Assembly (NCBI RefSeq): GCF_001029435.1
Contig: NZ_LDOV01000010.1
Coordinates: forward strand, 1 to 64,000
Source of the DNA: Photobacterium aphoticum
GTDB taxonomy: Bacteria > Pseudomonadota > Gammaproteobacteria > Enterobacterales > Vibrionaceae
Direction of reading: 5' to 3'
DNA length: 64,000 bases
The notes beneath the pieces are model-generated. The model worked only from the letters and a program-made list of their open reading frames with translations, searched no databases and was not told the DNA's origin. This document shows, one piece after another, positions 27,498 through 36,382 of the stretch. Both the position numbers and the translations under genes were made by a program. Each line of letters opens with the position of its first letter. Positions within the stretch are counted from its first letter, which is position 1.

Positions 27498-27618
27498 AGC
27501 CGGTAGCATTATCGTGACCTTCTCTGACTATCGCTAGATTTATCCTCTTCCTGCCTCTACATTACTCTTCATCTGCAGGTACTTACGCCTGTATTGTCTG
27601 ATTGTAGGGAGCGAATCA

Positions 27619-28059
27619 ATGGCAAAAAAAACACAGCAACTGTTGCAACTGTTTTATCGTGAGTCGGCGCGTGTTCGGTTATTAGCGTTAGACGCCTTAC
27701 CGCAACCCGAAGCGGAAGAGCAGCAGGCGCTGAATCAGTGGTTAGCCACCAAGCGCAATTTTCAGCGTAATGAAGTGGCGTCACAGCGCTGGATCAAAAC
27801 CTGTAGTGCTGGTTACATCACTGAGTTGATTTTGCACCCCAATGGCACATTGGAAGAATTTACCCTGTTCAAGCGAGAGAAAACCCACGGTGAATGGCAG
27901 CTGGTGGACGGTTTGATTGAGCTATATATCGAAAAAGGGGACAACACCTATCGTTGTGCCGTTGTCGCCAATCAAGGCAGCAGTATTCATTCCGCGATTG
28001 AATACAAAAACGGTGAGCTGCATGCTTACCTGAAATTGGCACAGATGCGTCCGGCATAG
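27619..28059 (+). CDS. Hypothetical protein, 146 aa
   Basis: This is a soluble protein that I do not recognise. The first 65 residues are helical and charged (KKTQQLLQLFYRESARVRLL; QWLATKRNFQRNEVASQRW), and the rest reads as an antiparallel sheet (YITELILHPNGTLEEFTLF, WQLVDGLIELYI, YRCAVVANQG, LHAYLKLAQM), suggesting a small beta-barrel or lipocalin-like domain. There is no signal peptide. The start follows a GGGAG site. It lies between arfB and aspartoacylase with no obvious operon link. Confidence 0.65.
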   Translation: MAKKTQQLLQLFYRESARVRLLALDALPQPEAEEQQALNQWLATKRNFQRNEVASQRWIKTCSAGYITELILHPNGTLEEFTLFKREKTHGEWQLVDGLIELYIEKGDNTYRCAVVANQGSSIHSAIEYKNGELHAYLKLAQMRPA

Positions 28060-28174
28060 CCACGGACTGTGTTATTTATATCGTCAACTTTGCTGTTTTT
28101 GCTGGAAAAACACGCATGAAACTGGTATTCGTTGGGTAAAACTTTCTCATCATCATACAGAGTGAGCCCAAATT

Positions 28175-29071
28175 GTGACTACAAGGACGAAGCGCATCAA
28201 TAACGTCGCCATTGTTGGCGGTACCCACGGCAATGAATTCAGCGGTATTTACCTGCTACGCAAATGGCAGCAGCAGGCGAGCGATATCACCCGTGGCAGT
28301 TTTTCCACCCAGACGGTATTTGCCAACCCTCAGGCGTTTGAAGCGAACAAACGCTACCTCGATTGTGATATGAATCGCCAGTTTGGTCTTGACGATCTGG
28401 CGAATCCTGATCTGGCGAATTATGAGCAAAGCCGCGCCAAAGCCATCAACGCGCAGTTGGGGCCAAAAGGCGATGCTAAAACAGATTTCATTATCGACCT
28501 GCATAACACCACCAGCAACATGGGGGCTTCTCTGATCTTGTTGCGTCAGGATACCTTTAACCGCCAATTAGGGGCGTATGTGAAAGCCAATATGGCGGAC
28601 GCTATTGTGGTATTGGAAGATCAGGTTTCTATGACTGAACACCATTTCTTGTGCTCTATCGCCGATCAGGGCGTGATCGTGGAAGTGGGGCCGCAGCCGC
28701 AATCTGTGATCCGTCAGGATGTACTGGATTGGATGGATGAAATGACCAAGCACATCTTGGATTTCATTGATTTATTCAATCGCAATGAGGTGCCAGCACT
28801 GCCTGCTACATTTGAAGCCTTTAAATACCATGAAACGCTGAAGTTGCCAGAGAGCGAGCAAGGTGAGCGTATCGGCATGGTACACCGCAACGTACAAGAT
28901 GCGGATTTCAAGGTACTGCGTCACGGTGATCCACTCTTTACTTTGTTTGATGGCACCGTGATTTACTGGGACGGTGATTACGAAGCCTATCCGCATTTTA
29001 TTAATGAAGCGGCGTACTACGACAATAATCTCGCCATGTCGTTAGCGAAAAAAGTGACGGTGACGGTGTAA
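28175..29071 (+). CDS. aspA: Aspartoacylase (AspA/AstE family zinc amidohydrolase)
   Basis: This enzyme hydrolyses an N-acylated amino acid, by family N-acetyl-aspartate to aspartate and acetate. The 298-aa protein uses a GTG start. Zinc ligands are His18 and Glu21 in GGTHGNEFSG and His110 in DLHNTTSN; Arg-Asn-type substrate contacts are seen in CDMNRQFG, and the general-base Glu170 lies in VEVGPQPQ. The closest alternative is AstE (succinylglutamate desuccinylase), which would link to astB 23 kb away. The DLHNTTSNMG and EAYPHFINEAAYYD segments fit aspartoacylase better. Confidence 0.85.
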   Translation: MTTRTKRINNVAIVGGTHGNEFSGIYLLRKWQQQASDITRGSFSTQTVFANPQAFEANKRYLDCDMNRQFGLDDLANPDLANYEQSRAKAINAQLGPKGDAKTDFIIDLHNTTSNMGASLILLRQDTFNRQLGAYVKANMADAIVVLEDQVSMTEHHFLCSIADQGVIVEVGPQPQSVIRQDVLDWMDEMTKHILDFIDLFNRNEVPALPATFEAFKYHETLKLPESEQGERIGMVHRNVQDADFKVLRHGDPLFTLFDGTVIYWDGDYEAYPHFINEAAYYDNNLAMSLAKKVTVTV

Positions 29072-29119
29072 GCACATTCGACAGTAACTCGGCAATAATT
29101 TGCTTAATTTGAGCACGAT

Positions 29120-29151
29120 AAGGCGCGGTATGTATATCGCGCTTTTTTTTT
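29120..29151 (+). terminator. Rho-independent terminator after aspA
   Basis: Imperfect stem AAGGCGCGGTA/TATCGCGCTT is followed by eight or more T residues. Confidence 0.8.
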
Positions 29152-29304
29152 ACGCCTGCATTTTGGAGGAATGTTGAGTCGGCGTCTTTGTCATGATCTA
29201 CACTTTCAGCATTTGAAAGAGCAGGCGTGTCACGCATGTGTGCAAGTTGCGTAATGCATAGAGAAATGCTTAACGATGAGTGAATGATCCTGAGAATGGG
29301 GGGA

Positions 29305-29802
29305 ATGATGCGAATAACGACAATCATGGTGGGATTGGGATTACTGATGAGTGCAGCGTGTTTTGCACAGTCTGAAGATGCCGTTGAAGCACAGCAACTG
29401 TTGCTTGCGAGTGATGGATTAGTACGTGTGAAAAGTGCCCTGAGTGTGAAGGACACCGCCAATAAGCTGGAAGCAATTCTGAAACAAAAAGGCATGAATG
29501 TTTTTGCGCGTATTGATCATGGCGGAGCCGCAAATCAGATCGATGTTCCATTACGTCCCACAGAATTAGTGATTTTCGGTAACCCGAAAGTAGGTTCGCC
29601 ATTAATGGCTTGTAAGCAGCAAGTTGGCATCGATTTACCACAAAAAATGTTGATCAGTGAGTCAGCAAATGGTGATGTTTGGTTGACGTATAACGATCCT
29701 GTTTATTTGTTCTCTCGCCATAATATTTCAGGCTGTGACACATTGCTGGGGAAAATCACGCAAGCATTGAAGAACATTGCAACGGCTGCCACACACAAGT
29801 AA
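29305..29802 (+). CDS. Exported DUF302 domain protein
   Basis: The protein begins with a secretory signal (MRITTIMVGLGLLMSAACFAQ), followed by a DUF302 domain (about residues 40-125: FARIDHGGAANQID, LRPTELVIFGNPKVGSPLM, IDLPQKMLI). DUF302 proteins have a TT1751-like fold of unknown role. Tandem ATGs at 29305 and 29308 follow GGGGGGA; either could be used. One Cys lies in the domain (MACKQ) and one near the end (SGCDTL), so a periplasmic disulfide is possible. Confidence 0.82.
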   Translation: MMRITTIMVGLGLLMSAACFAQSEDAVEAQQLLLASDGLVRVKSALSVKDTANKLEAILKQKGMNVFARIDHGGAANQIDVPLRPTELVIFGNPKVGSPLMACKQQVGIDLPQKMLISESANGDVWLTYNDPVYLFSRHNISGCDTLLGKITQALKNIATAATHK

Positions 29803-29822
29803 GTCCCTTTTTCAGCGTGTAG

Positions 29823-30557
29823 TTAGTCTTGCACCCTCAGCAATCGCGACTTGATAAAGCTGATGATGACCTGAGCAATATCAAGATGATGCGTATGTGC
29901 CAAAAGAGAATTCAGCGCGTTATTGGCAGTTTTCTCTGGGTACAGTGCACGGCGTAACGTGATGAGATCTTGACTGTAGTGTGTGGTAAATTCCGGGTGG
30001 CCTTGAATCCCTAAACAGTAGTCACCCACGAGCATCATGGCGTTAGGACAAAAAGGACTACCGGCTAAAATGGTGGCATGAGGGGGCAATGTTAGCACTT
30101 GATCTTGATGGCTAACCACCAGAGCATATTTATCCAGCGCTTCAGGGAGCCAACTGTGTTGAAGCGCTTCATGGGCATTGAACGTGGCTTGATGTACGCC
30201 GATGCCCCATCCTTTGTCTGAGCGAGTGACATCCCCACCAAGTGCCCACGCCAGCATTTGATGCCCGAAGCAAATGCCCACCAATGGAATATGCTGTTGA
30301 GAGAGACGCTGCACAAACGCGGTCAGGGTAACAATCCAGCGGGTATTGTCATAAACACTGAAACGGCTGCCGCCAATCAGGTATCCATCACATTCATCGA
30401 GCGATTCCGGGTATTGCCCATCAATGACCCGATAAAAGCGCAGCTGCACACGGGTATCGACTTGTTCAAACAGCTGGGTAAACATCTCAGGGTAGTTACC
30501 ATGGTCGGTTTGTAACGGTTCTCGCACATCATCACACAGTAAAATCCCCAGAATCAT
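29823..30557 (-). CDS. Class I glutamine amidotransferase-like gamma-glutamyl hydrolase
   Basis: This 244-aa GATase1 domain stands alone. The nucleophile elbow GICFGHQ gives Cys96, with His187 and Glu189 in QGHPEF. The start at 30557 (MILGILLCDDV) is the usual N terminus; upstream in-frame Mets add 28 unrelated residues. It resembles the GMP-synthase-like stand-alone amidotransferases found beside glutamine-synthetase-like ligases. In this operon (ligase, aldehyde dehydrogenase, alcohol dehydrogenase, this gene) its likely job is to release glutamate from a gamma-glutamylated product, as PuuD and IpuF do. The substrate is inferred. Confidence 0.8.
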   Translation of the reverse strand: MILGILLCDDVREPLQTDHGNYPEMFTQLFEQVDTRVQLRFYRVIDGQYPESLDECDGYLIGGSRFSVYDNTRWIVTLTAFVQRLSQQHIPLVGICFGHQMLAWALGGDVTRSDKGWGIGVHQATFNAHEALQHSWLPEALDKYALVVSHQDQVLTLPPHATILAGSPFCPNAMMLVGDYCLGIQGHPEFTTHYSQDLITLRRALYPEKTANNALNSLLAHTHHLDIAQVIISFIKSRLLRVQD

Positions 30558-30675
30558 CGGCCTGTCTCTTTTGATTACCTCATCGCAATCTATCTTAGCG
30601 TATTGCAACCTGAGACAGTTGAGCATTCTTGCTACAGGCATGGGCTTTACCGGTATCGATTAATTGTCCGGTGGC

Positions 30676-31845
30676 CTAAATATCCAGCGTTCCTCGCATG
30701 GCATGTTCAAGGATGGTGCTGTATTGCGATGGTGACAGATGAATAGGGTTACCTTGTGCGGCCGGATCGTGATGCGCCTTTTCACCTAATGCTTGAGTAT
30801 CCAGATCGTTCAGGCCGAGATCGGCCAATGTGTGGGGAATCGCTAGCTGTTGTCGTAATGCCAATATCCAATCTAAGACGGCGCGAAAATCCTGTTCGGG
30901 TAAGTCGAGATAGCGCGCCAAGCGTGCCATTTTCTCATGTAAATAACGGTGGTTAGCACACAGCACGTAGGGCATCAGTACTGCATTCAGCAGGCCATGG
31001 TGCTGATGGTAGGTCGCGCCGAGTGTGTGGGACAAGGCATGCATGGCACCCAAGCCTTTTTGAAAAGCTGTGGCGCCCATGCTGGCAGCGATGAGCATTT
31101 GGGTGCGCGCTTGTACGTCCTGACCATCTTGATAAACCACGGGCAGAAATTGTTGAATGAGCCGAATACCTTCCAATCCAACCGCTTCGGCCATTGGGTG
31201 ATAATTGGCGCTGCAATAGGCCTCAAGATTGTGGGACAGAGCATCCAACCCAGTGGCAGCCGTGAGGTGGGTGGGCAGTGATAGAGTGAGCATAGGATCG
31301 AGCAAGACCCAGCGTGGCACCATGTCAGGATGAAACAGAATCCGTTTACGTTGGCTACCGCTGTCTGTTATCACCGAGGATCGTCCCACTTCCGAGCCTG
31401 TACCTGCGGTGGTAGGGATGGCAATGGTGGGCAACAAGGGTGCAAGTGGATAAGACGGTGGTGTAACGGTGCCATCTTCAAATGCCCACAGGTCGTTGGG
31501 AAGATCACAAGGCTGTGGCGTTAATAAGGCGATAGCCTTGGCGATGTCGATAGCTGAACCGCCGCCGATGCCAATTACGCCGTCATGTTGTGCGCTGCGA
31601 CAGGCTTGAATCGCCTCGGTAATATGCGCCTCTGTTGGCTCGCCGTTGAATTGGCTGAAGACGCTGTTTTCTGCTGGCTTAAACGGTGCAAGCAGCCCTT
31701 GAATGAGTGGCGTTGTGAGCAGCTGTGGATCCACCACAAAAAAGGGATTTTGAATATTGGCCTGCTCGCAGTAATGGGGCAGGTGTTGGCTGATATGTTC
31801 ACCGACGGCGATTTCAGTGGGAAAGTGCCAATGCAACGTACTCAT
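30676..31845 (-). CDS. Iron-containing (type III) alcohol dehydrogenase
   Basis: This NAD-dependent Fe-ADH has 389 aa. The dinucleotide motif is GIGGGSAIDIAKA (93-105), and PTTAGTGSEV is at about 144-153. Metal ligands are Asp201 and His205 (GLDALSHNLEAY), His269 (AMHALSH) and His283 (HQHHGLLNAV). It is the third gene of the putative gamma-glutamylation operon, 8 bp after the aldehyde dehydrogenase. It would oxidise an alcohol group on the glutamylated substrate, or reduce an aldehyde. The presence of an ADH instead of the PuuB-type amine oxidase suggests an amino alcohol rather than putrescine. Confidence 0.9.
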   Translation of the reverse strand: MSTLHWHFPTEIAVGEHISQHLPHYCEQANIQNPFFVVDPQLLTTPLIQGLLAPFKPAENSVFSQFNGEPTEAHITEAIQACRSAQHDGVIGIGGGSAIDIAKAIALLTPQPCDLPNDLWAFEDGTVTPPSYPLAPLLPTIAIPTTAGTGSEVGRSSVITDSGSQRKRILFHPDMVPRWVLLDPMLTLSLPTHLTAATGLDALSHNLEAYCSANYHPMAEAVGLEGIRLIQQFLPVVYQDGQDVQARTQMLIAASMGATAFQKGLGAMHALSHTLGATYHQHHGLLNAVLMPYVLCANHRYLHEKMARLARYLDLPEQDFRAVLDWILALRQQLAIPHTLADLGLNDLDTQALGEKAHHDPAAQGNPIHLSPSQYSTILEHAMRGTLDI

Positions 31846-31853
31846 GGTGTGGC

Positions 31854-33320
31854 CTATGGGTGCTTGATGTGAAAAGATTTCGGACGGGTTAACGTTTCAA
31901 ACCCCATGTGTGAGAGCGCGTAGCCTTTGCCGGATCGTTTCGTGCCCACCCATGCCAGTCCCGGGTCCAGATAATCACAACGATTGACGAAGAAAGTGCC
32001 AGTCTCTAAGGCATTACCGATTTTCATGGCGCGGGCAATATCTCGGGTGAAAACGCTGGCCGTGAGGCCGTAGGGACTGTCGTTCATCAGGGCGATGGCT
32101 TCATCACAATAATCCACTTTATGAATCGGGATCACCGGGCCGAAGGTTTCTTCCTGCATGATGCGCATTTTGTGCGTGACGTGTGTTAACACTTGCGGGG
32201 CGAGATATGGCGTGCCTTCGCGGCTAAGCGGAAAGTTGGATTCGACAATGTGGCCCACCGCGCCCATGGCGATGGCTTCTCGTAATTGTTGACGCACATT
32301 ATCTGCTGCTTGGGTACTGACTAACGGGCCTAATGTGGTGTATTCATCCAGCGGGTTATTCAGGCGATAGCGGTTGACCATGGCGGTGACTTTGTCCACA
32401 AACACATCATGAATGTCGGCATCCACATACACTCGCTCAATGCCGCAGCACGACTGGCCTGCGTTATACAGCGCCCCATCCACCACGGTTTTGACGGCAT
32501 GGTCGAGATCGGCATCAGCACAGACATAGGCCGGATCTTTGCCGCCTAATTCTAACCCTAATGTATGAAAGTGACCGGCCGCCGCCTTTTCTATCTCGAC
32601 ACCGCCTCTTTCCGAACCGGTAAACACCACATGTTGAAGACGTTCACTGGCCACCATGATGGCAGTATTTTTGTGATTCAGGTGAATATGTTGGAAGACG
32701 CCGTTGGGTAAGCCCGCATCGTTAAAGGCTTGCTGTAATCGCAGTGCTACCAGCGGTGTTTGGGAAGAAGATTTGAAGATCACGCTGTTGCCCGCCAGCA
32801 GCGCCGGAATAATGGAGTTAATGGCGGTGAGGTACGGGTAATTCCAAGGGGCAATGACGAAAATGGTGCCTAACGGTTCGCGGGTGATGAAGCGGGTAAA
32901 GCCGGGCTTATCCGGTAAATGGTAAGAGGCAAGTGCTTGCTCACTCATTTCAATCATGGCCAGCGCACGCTCTTCCACGCCGCGCATTTCACTGGCGGCA
33001 TGGCGAATAGGACGTCCCATCATCCAGGCAATTTCTTTGGCAATGGCCGGTGTATGGCTGAGTAAGGCCTCAATGGCATGCTGACAATATTGTTTTCGCT
33101 CGGCGAGAGGGACGCGTCGCCATTGGCGTTGAGCCTGATTAGCTGTATCCAGCGTACGATCCATGTCTTGAAAGTTAGCTAATGTGACAGACGCGACGAC
33201 GCGCCCATCAACGGGAGAGACCGTGTTCTGAATGGTCTGGCTGTCACTGCTGTGACTCGTATGATGGCTAGCCTGTTGATTGTTGTGTTGGCTAGCGCGA
33301 TCAGTCTCGGAACGACGCAT
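31854..33320 (-). CDS. NAD(P)-dependent aldehyde dehydrogenase
   Basis: This is a 488-aa ALDH-superfamily enzyme. The general base is Glu257 (GLELGGKDP), the nucleophile is Cys291 (GQSCCG), and the cofactor segment is IFVIAPWNYPYLTAINSIIPALLAGN. GGAGGAG, which begins right at the upstream ligase's stop, positions the ATG at 33320, so the two are translationally coupled. The first 30 residues are a polar Ser/His/Gln-rich extension not usual in the family. In context it oxidises the aldehyde made by the neighbouring dehydrogenase, like PuuC. Confidence 0.92.
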   Translation of the reverse strand: MRRSETDRASQHNNQQASHHTSHSSDSQTIQNTVSPVDGRVVASVTLANFQDMDRTLDTANQAQRQWRRVPLAERKQYCQHAIEALLSHTPAIAKEIAWMMGRPIRHAASEMRGVEERALAMIEMSEQALASYHLPDKPGFTRFITREPLGTIFVIAPWNYPYLTAINSIIPALLAGNSVIFKSSSQTPLVALRLQQAFNDAGLPNGVFQHIHLNHKNTAIMVASERLQHVVFTGSERGGVEIEKAAAGHFHTLGLELGGKDPAYVCADADLDHAVKTVVDGALYNAGQSCCGIERVYVDADIHDVFVDKVTAMVNRYRLNNPLDEYTTLGPLVSTQAADNVRQQLREAIAMGAVGHIVESNFPLSREGTPYLAPQVLTHVTHKMRIMQEETFGPVIPIHKVDYCDEAIALMNDSPYGLTASVFTRDIARAMKIGNALETGTFFVNRCDYLDPGLAWVGTKRSGKGYALSHMGFETLTRPKSFHIKHP

Positions 33321-33332
33321 ACGCACTCCTCC

Positions 33333-34700
33333 CTAAATGATTTCAAAGTAGCGGTTGAGCTCCCAATCAGACACATGCTTGCGGCATTCTTGTTCTTCCC
33401 ATTCGCGGGAGGCCGCAAAGTGCTCGACAAAATCATCCCCAAATAATTGCTTGGCAGCGTCTGAGTGTTTGAATCGTTGGGTGGCATCCCACAGCGAACG
33501 GGGTAATGCTAATTCACTGGCATGGCTCTGTGAGTAGGCATTGCCTTCGATGGGGGCATGTGGCTCCCAACCGTGCTCGATGCCCAATAAGCCGGAGCCC
33601 AACGCGACCGCCAAGGCCAAATACGGGTTCGCATCCGCCGCACCAATGCGGTATTCAATGCGTTGGCTGCTCGGACTGCCGGTGATCACGCGCAGGGCGG
33701 TGGTGCGATTTTCAATACCCCAAGTGGCATCTGTTGGCGCCCAAAATCCGGGGATCATACGGCGGTAGCTGTTAATGGACGGGGCTACCATGGGCAATAA
33801 CTCAGGCATGAGTCGCTGTTGGCCGGCAAGGAAATGGCGCTGAAGTTCACTCATGTGATGCGGGGTGTTTTCCTCAAAGAAGGCACTGCTGCCGTCATCA
33901 TTCTGCAGAGACAAATGGATATGACCACTTTGGCCGGGGTAGTCATTGCTCCATTTGGCCATGAAGGTCGCCATCATGTTTTCTTTTTGTGCCAGCACTT
34001 TCATGTAGGTTTTGAATAATGCGGCTTTATCGGCAGCATGGAGAGCATGATCAACATTCAAAGCGGCTTCTATGACGCCTGGCCCAGTTTCTGAGTGGAT
34101 CCCTTCCAGCGGAAAGTCCATGGTTTCGGTCATGGCAAGAATGCGCTGATACAAATCGGAATAGGTGGAATTGCGGATCATGGAATAGCCGAACCAATCC
34201 GGCGTCACCGTTTCCAGATTGCGGAATCCTTTGGCACGAATAGAGTGGGGCGTTTCATTGAACAGAAAGAATTCATACTCAAAAGCAGCGTGTGGGATCA
34301 ACCCCATGCGGTGTGCTTTGTCGATGACACGATGTAACACGCCACGGGGACATACCGCTTCTGCGTCGCCAGCAAATTCGGCGATGAACAGTAACATGCC
34401 GTCTTCATCCAGCACGTCTCGGCAACTGGCGGGCAGAATGCGCACCGGAGCATCCGGATACCCGGTGTGCCAGCCGGTGTAGCGGGTGTTGTCATAGAGC
34501 TGATCTTTAACATCCCAGCCCAACACCACATCACAAAAGGAAAAGCCCTTATCGAGCGAGGAAAAGAATTTGGCCTTAGACATGTATTTGCCGCGCATTA
34601 CGCCATCGTTGTCGAACAGGCCTACTTTCACATGTGTCAATTGGCGTGCTTCAACAATACGCTTGGCATCTTCAATGGTGGTGACGTCTCTGGGATCCAT
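33333..34700 (-). CDS. Glutamine-synthetase-family gamma-glutamyl-amine ligase (PuuA/IpuC-like)
   Basis: The 455-aa type I glutamine synthetase homologue has the GS beta-grasp N domain and catalytic domain. Motifs are FEYEFFLF (metal ligands), EGIHSETGPGVIEAAL, PGQSGHIHLSL, NSYRRMIPGFWAPTDATWGIENRTTALRVI (split) and RIEYRIGAADANPYLALA. Unlike GlnA it lacks the NLY adenylylation motif at the C terminus (it ends ELNRYFEII). That fits the amine-glutamylating PuuA/IpuC/GlnA4 group. The ATG at 34700 is preceded by AAGGA; earlier in-frame Mets add 24 residues. It is the first gene of a four-gene operon, with an 11-bp repeat array upstream. Confidence 0.88.
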   Translation of the reverse strand: MDPRDVTTIEDAKRIVEARQLTHVKVGLFDNDGVMRGKYMSKAKFFSSLDKGFSFCDVVLGWDVKDQLYDNTRYTGWHTGYPDAPVRILPASCRDVLDEDGMLLFIAEFAGDAEAVCPRGVLHRVIDKAHRMGLIPHAAFEYEFFLFNETPHSIRAKGFRNLETVTPDWFGYSMIRNSTYSDLYQRILAMTETMDFPLEGIHSETGPGVIEAALNVDHALHAADKAALFKTYMKVLAQKENMMATFMAKWSNDYPGQSGHIHLSLQNDDGSSAFFEENTPHHMSELQRHFLAGQQRLMPELLPMVAPSINSYRRMIPGFWAPTDATWGIENRTTALRVITGSPSSQRIEYRIGAADANPYLALAVALGSGLLGIEHGWEPHAPIEGNAYSQSHASELALPRSLWDATQRFKHSDAAKQLFGDDFVEHFAASREWEEQECRKHVSDWELNRYFEII

Positions 34701-34841
34701 ACTTCGGTATCCTTGCCTGAGTAAGAGAGGAGGCGGTGTGCTGTAAAAGCCAGCAGTCATGCTGGAGGTCATGCATTTATTTGTTGTTCAATTTTTGTCA
34801 TTGTGTGTTTCATATTTAAACGTAGGTATCGGCGTATCATT

Positions 34842-34885
34842 CGTCAACTTCGCGTCAACCTTGCACCAACGTTGCGTCAATCTTT
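34842..34885. repeat. Four direct repeats with exact 11-bp period
   Basis: CGTCAAC-type units begin at 34842, 34853, 34864 and 34875 (CGTCAACTTCG, CGTCAACCTTG, CACCAACGTTG, CGTCAATCTTT). The period is about one helical turn, so a protein array could bind one face of the DNA. It lies about 140 bp upstream of the ligase operon and 115 bp upstream of alkD, in a gap with no other gene. Confidence 0.55.
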
Positions 34886-35000
34886 GTCCGTCGAGTTTGT
34901 GTTGTGACATGGCGGTCTGGTGTTTGCCGCCAGTTTCACCGATAGCATTGCCTATTAATCTGTGCTCCAATACGAAAAAAGAAGTAAAAGGAAGTTTTTG

Positions 35001-35681
35001 ATGTCACTTGTTATTCCTATGGTGATATTCATGCAACAACGCATGGCTGAAGCGGGCAATGCCGACACCGCAAAAGCGATGCAAGCGTACATGAAAACCG
35101 ATCAACCCTTTTATGGGGTGAAGATGCCAGAGCGCAAAGCCATTTTCCGTCAGGCACGAGCGCACACGAAGATCACGCGCTTTGTGGAATACCAGCGTCT
35201 GGTGCTGTGGTTATGGTCAGGCGAGAACCGCGAAGAGCAGTATTTAGCGATGGATGTGGCGGAATACTACAAGGCATTTCGTACGCGAGAAGCGTTTGAG
35301 ATTTATGCGGAAATGCTCAGCACCGCTACGCATTGGGACACGGTGGACAAAATTGCCTCGAATTTAGTCGGCCCCTTAGTGCTGGCCTACCCGGAATTGG
35401 AAGCGGAGCTGGTGGCGTGGCGTGAAGACGACAATATGTGGCTGCGCCGAGCGTCGTTGCTGGCTCACCTTAAACACAAGTCGCAGACTAATGTGGCGTT
35501 GTTAACGGAAACCATTTTGCTGCTGGCACATGAATCCGAGTTTTTCATTCAGAAAGCGATTGGGTGGGTACTGCGAGAGTACGCGAAGACGGATCCGGAT
35601 TACGTGCGAGCATTTGTGGCAACGCATGAGAAGGCGTTGTCGGCATTGAGTAAACGCGAAGCCATGAAGCATCTGGGTTAG
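35001..35681 (+). CDS. alkD: DNA alkylation repair protein, AlkD family
   Basis: The 226-aa all-alpha HEAT-like-repeat glycosylase excises positively charged alkylated bases without base flipping. Landmarks are FYGVKMPERKAIFRQ near residue 35, LWSGENREEQYLAMDVAEYY, THWDTVDKIASNLVGPL (with the catalytic-region Trp/Asp) and DNMWLRRASLLAHLK. AGGAAG precedes the ATG at 35001, and the upstream in-frame ATG adds 13 basic residues. It complements Tag at the start of the window, giving two alkylation-repair glycosylases within 35 kb. Confidence 0.9.
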   Translation: MSLVIPMVIFMQQRMAEAGNADTAKAMQAYMKTDQPFYGVKMPERKAIFRQARAHTKITRFVEYQRLVLWLWSGENREEQYLAMDVAEYYKAFRTREAFEIYAEMLSTATHWDTVDKIASNLVGPLVLAYPELEAELVAWREDDNMWLRRASLLAHLKHKSQTNVALLTETILLLAHESEFFIQKAIGWVLREYAKTDPDYVRAFVATHEKALSALSKREAMKHLG

Positions 35682-35755
35682 CCCTGGTTAGGCGTATTAT
35701 CGCCACGCTTCATCGCGCGTCTTAAGCACTTGTTTTAAGCACTTTTAGATAAACG

Positions 35756-35792
35756 AACAGCCAATCTTGGGGAACAGGATTGGCTGTTTTCT
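35756..35792 (+). terminator. Rho-independent terminator after alkD
   Basis: Perfect 11-bp stem AACAGCCAATC/GATTGGCTGTT, then TTCTTG. Confidence 0.8.
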
Positions 35793-35894
35793 TGCGTGTC
35801 ATGTCAGAGTCTGCACGCGAGGTCATTAACCCGAGTCAGCACACACGTACTGACTCATATCGGGCTGTGGAAAGCGTTAGTGTTTAGTGATGGC

Positions 35895-36059
35895 TTAGCG
35901 AATTAAGCGACCAGAATCTGGGGCTAATTTGCCTGTACCGCCTTGGTGATGCGGGGTGGATGCGCCCATTTCCTGCATCAAAAATTCACGGAGTGCGGCA
36001 GATTCACGATCGTTGTTAGGTTTCCAGTTGGAAATGACTCGTGCTTTATTACTTTTCAT
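35895..36059 (-). CDS. Small hypothetical protein, 54 aa
   Basis: The start at 36059 (MKSNKARVISNWKPNND) has AGGGAGAG upstream. The protein is basic at both ends with a helical centre (ESAALREFLMQEMGAS) and a Gly/His-rich linker (HHQGGTG). It has no membrane segment or cysteines. The family is not recognised; the strong ribosome-binding site and composition make it a likely real gene. Confidence 0.6.
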   Translation of the reverse strand: MKSNKARVISNWKPNNDRESAALREFLMQEMGASTPHHQGGTGKLAPDSGRLIR

Positions 36060-36298
36060 CGAACTCTCCCTTTCTAAACATGATGTCCTACATGAGACAT
36101 CCACACATCATGTGCTTAAAGATTCATAATGTTATCTACTCTCATACAATTTGGCGATAAAAGCAACCGCAAAATATGCATAAAGAATAAAAAATGCGCT
36201 GAATTTATGAGTCTAGTTGAAGATATACAGTAACAAAAGGTGGAGAAAACGCTTTTTGAGGCAAGGAGAGTGGTTGCGTAGACGGAGGAGAGTATGAC

Positions 36299-36334
36299 CC
36301 AAAAAGAAAAGCCAATACGAGCATGTATTGGCTT
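36299..36334 (-). terminator. Terminator of the yfcZ-type gene
   Basis: On the minus strand, stem AAGCCAATAC/GTATTGGCTT is followed by TTCTTTTTGG. The gap 36060-36298 has no gene. Confidence 0.8.
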
Positions 36335-36382
36335 CATGTCGGCGCAGAGCTATCCCGCGCCATAAACAAGCAGTGAGATCGC

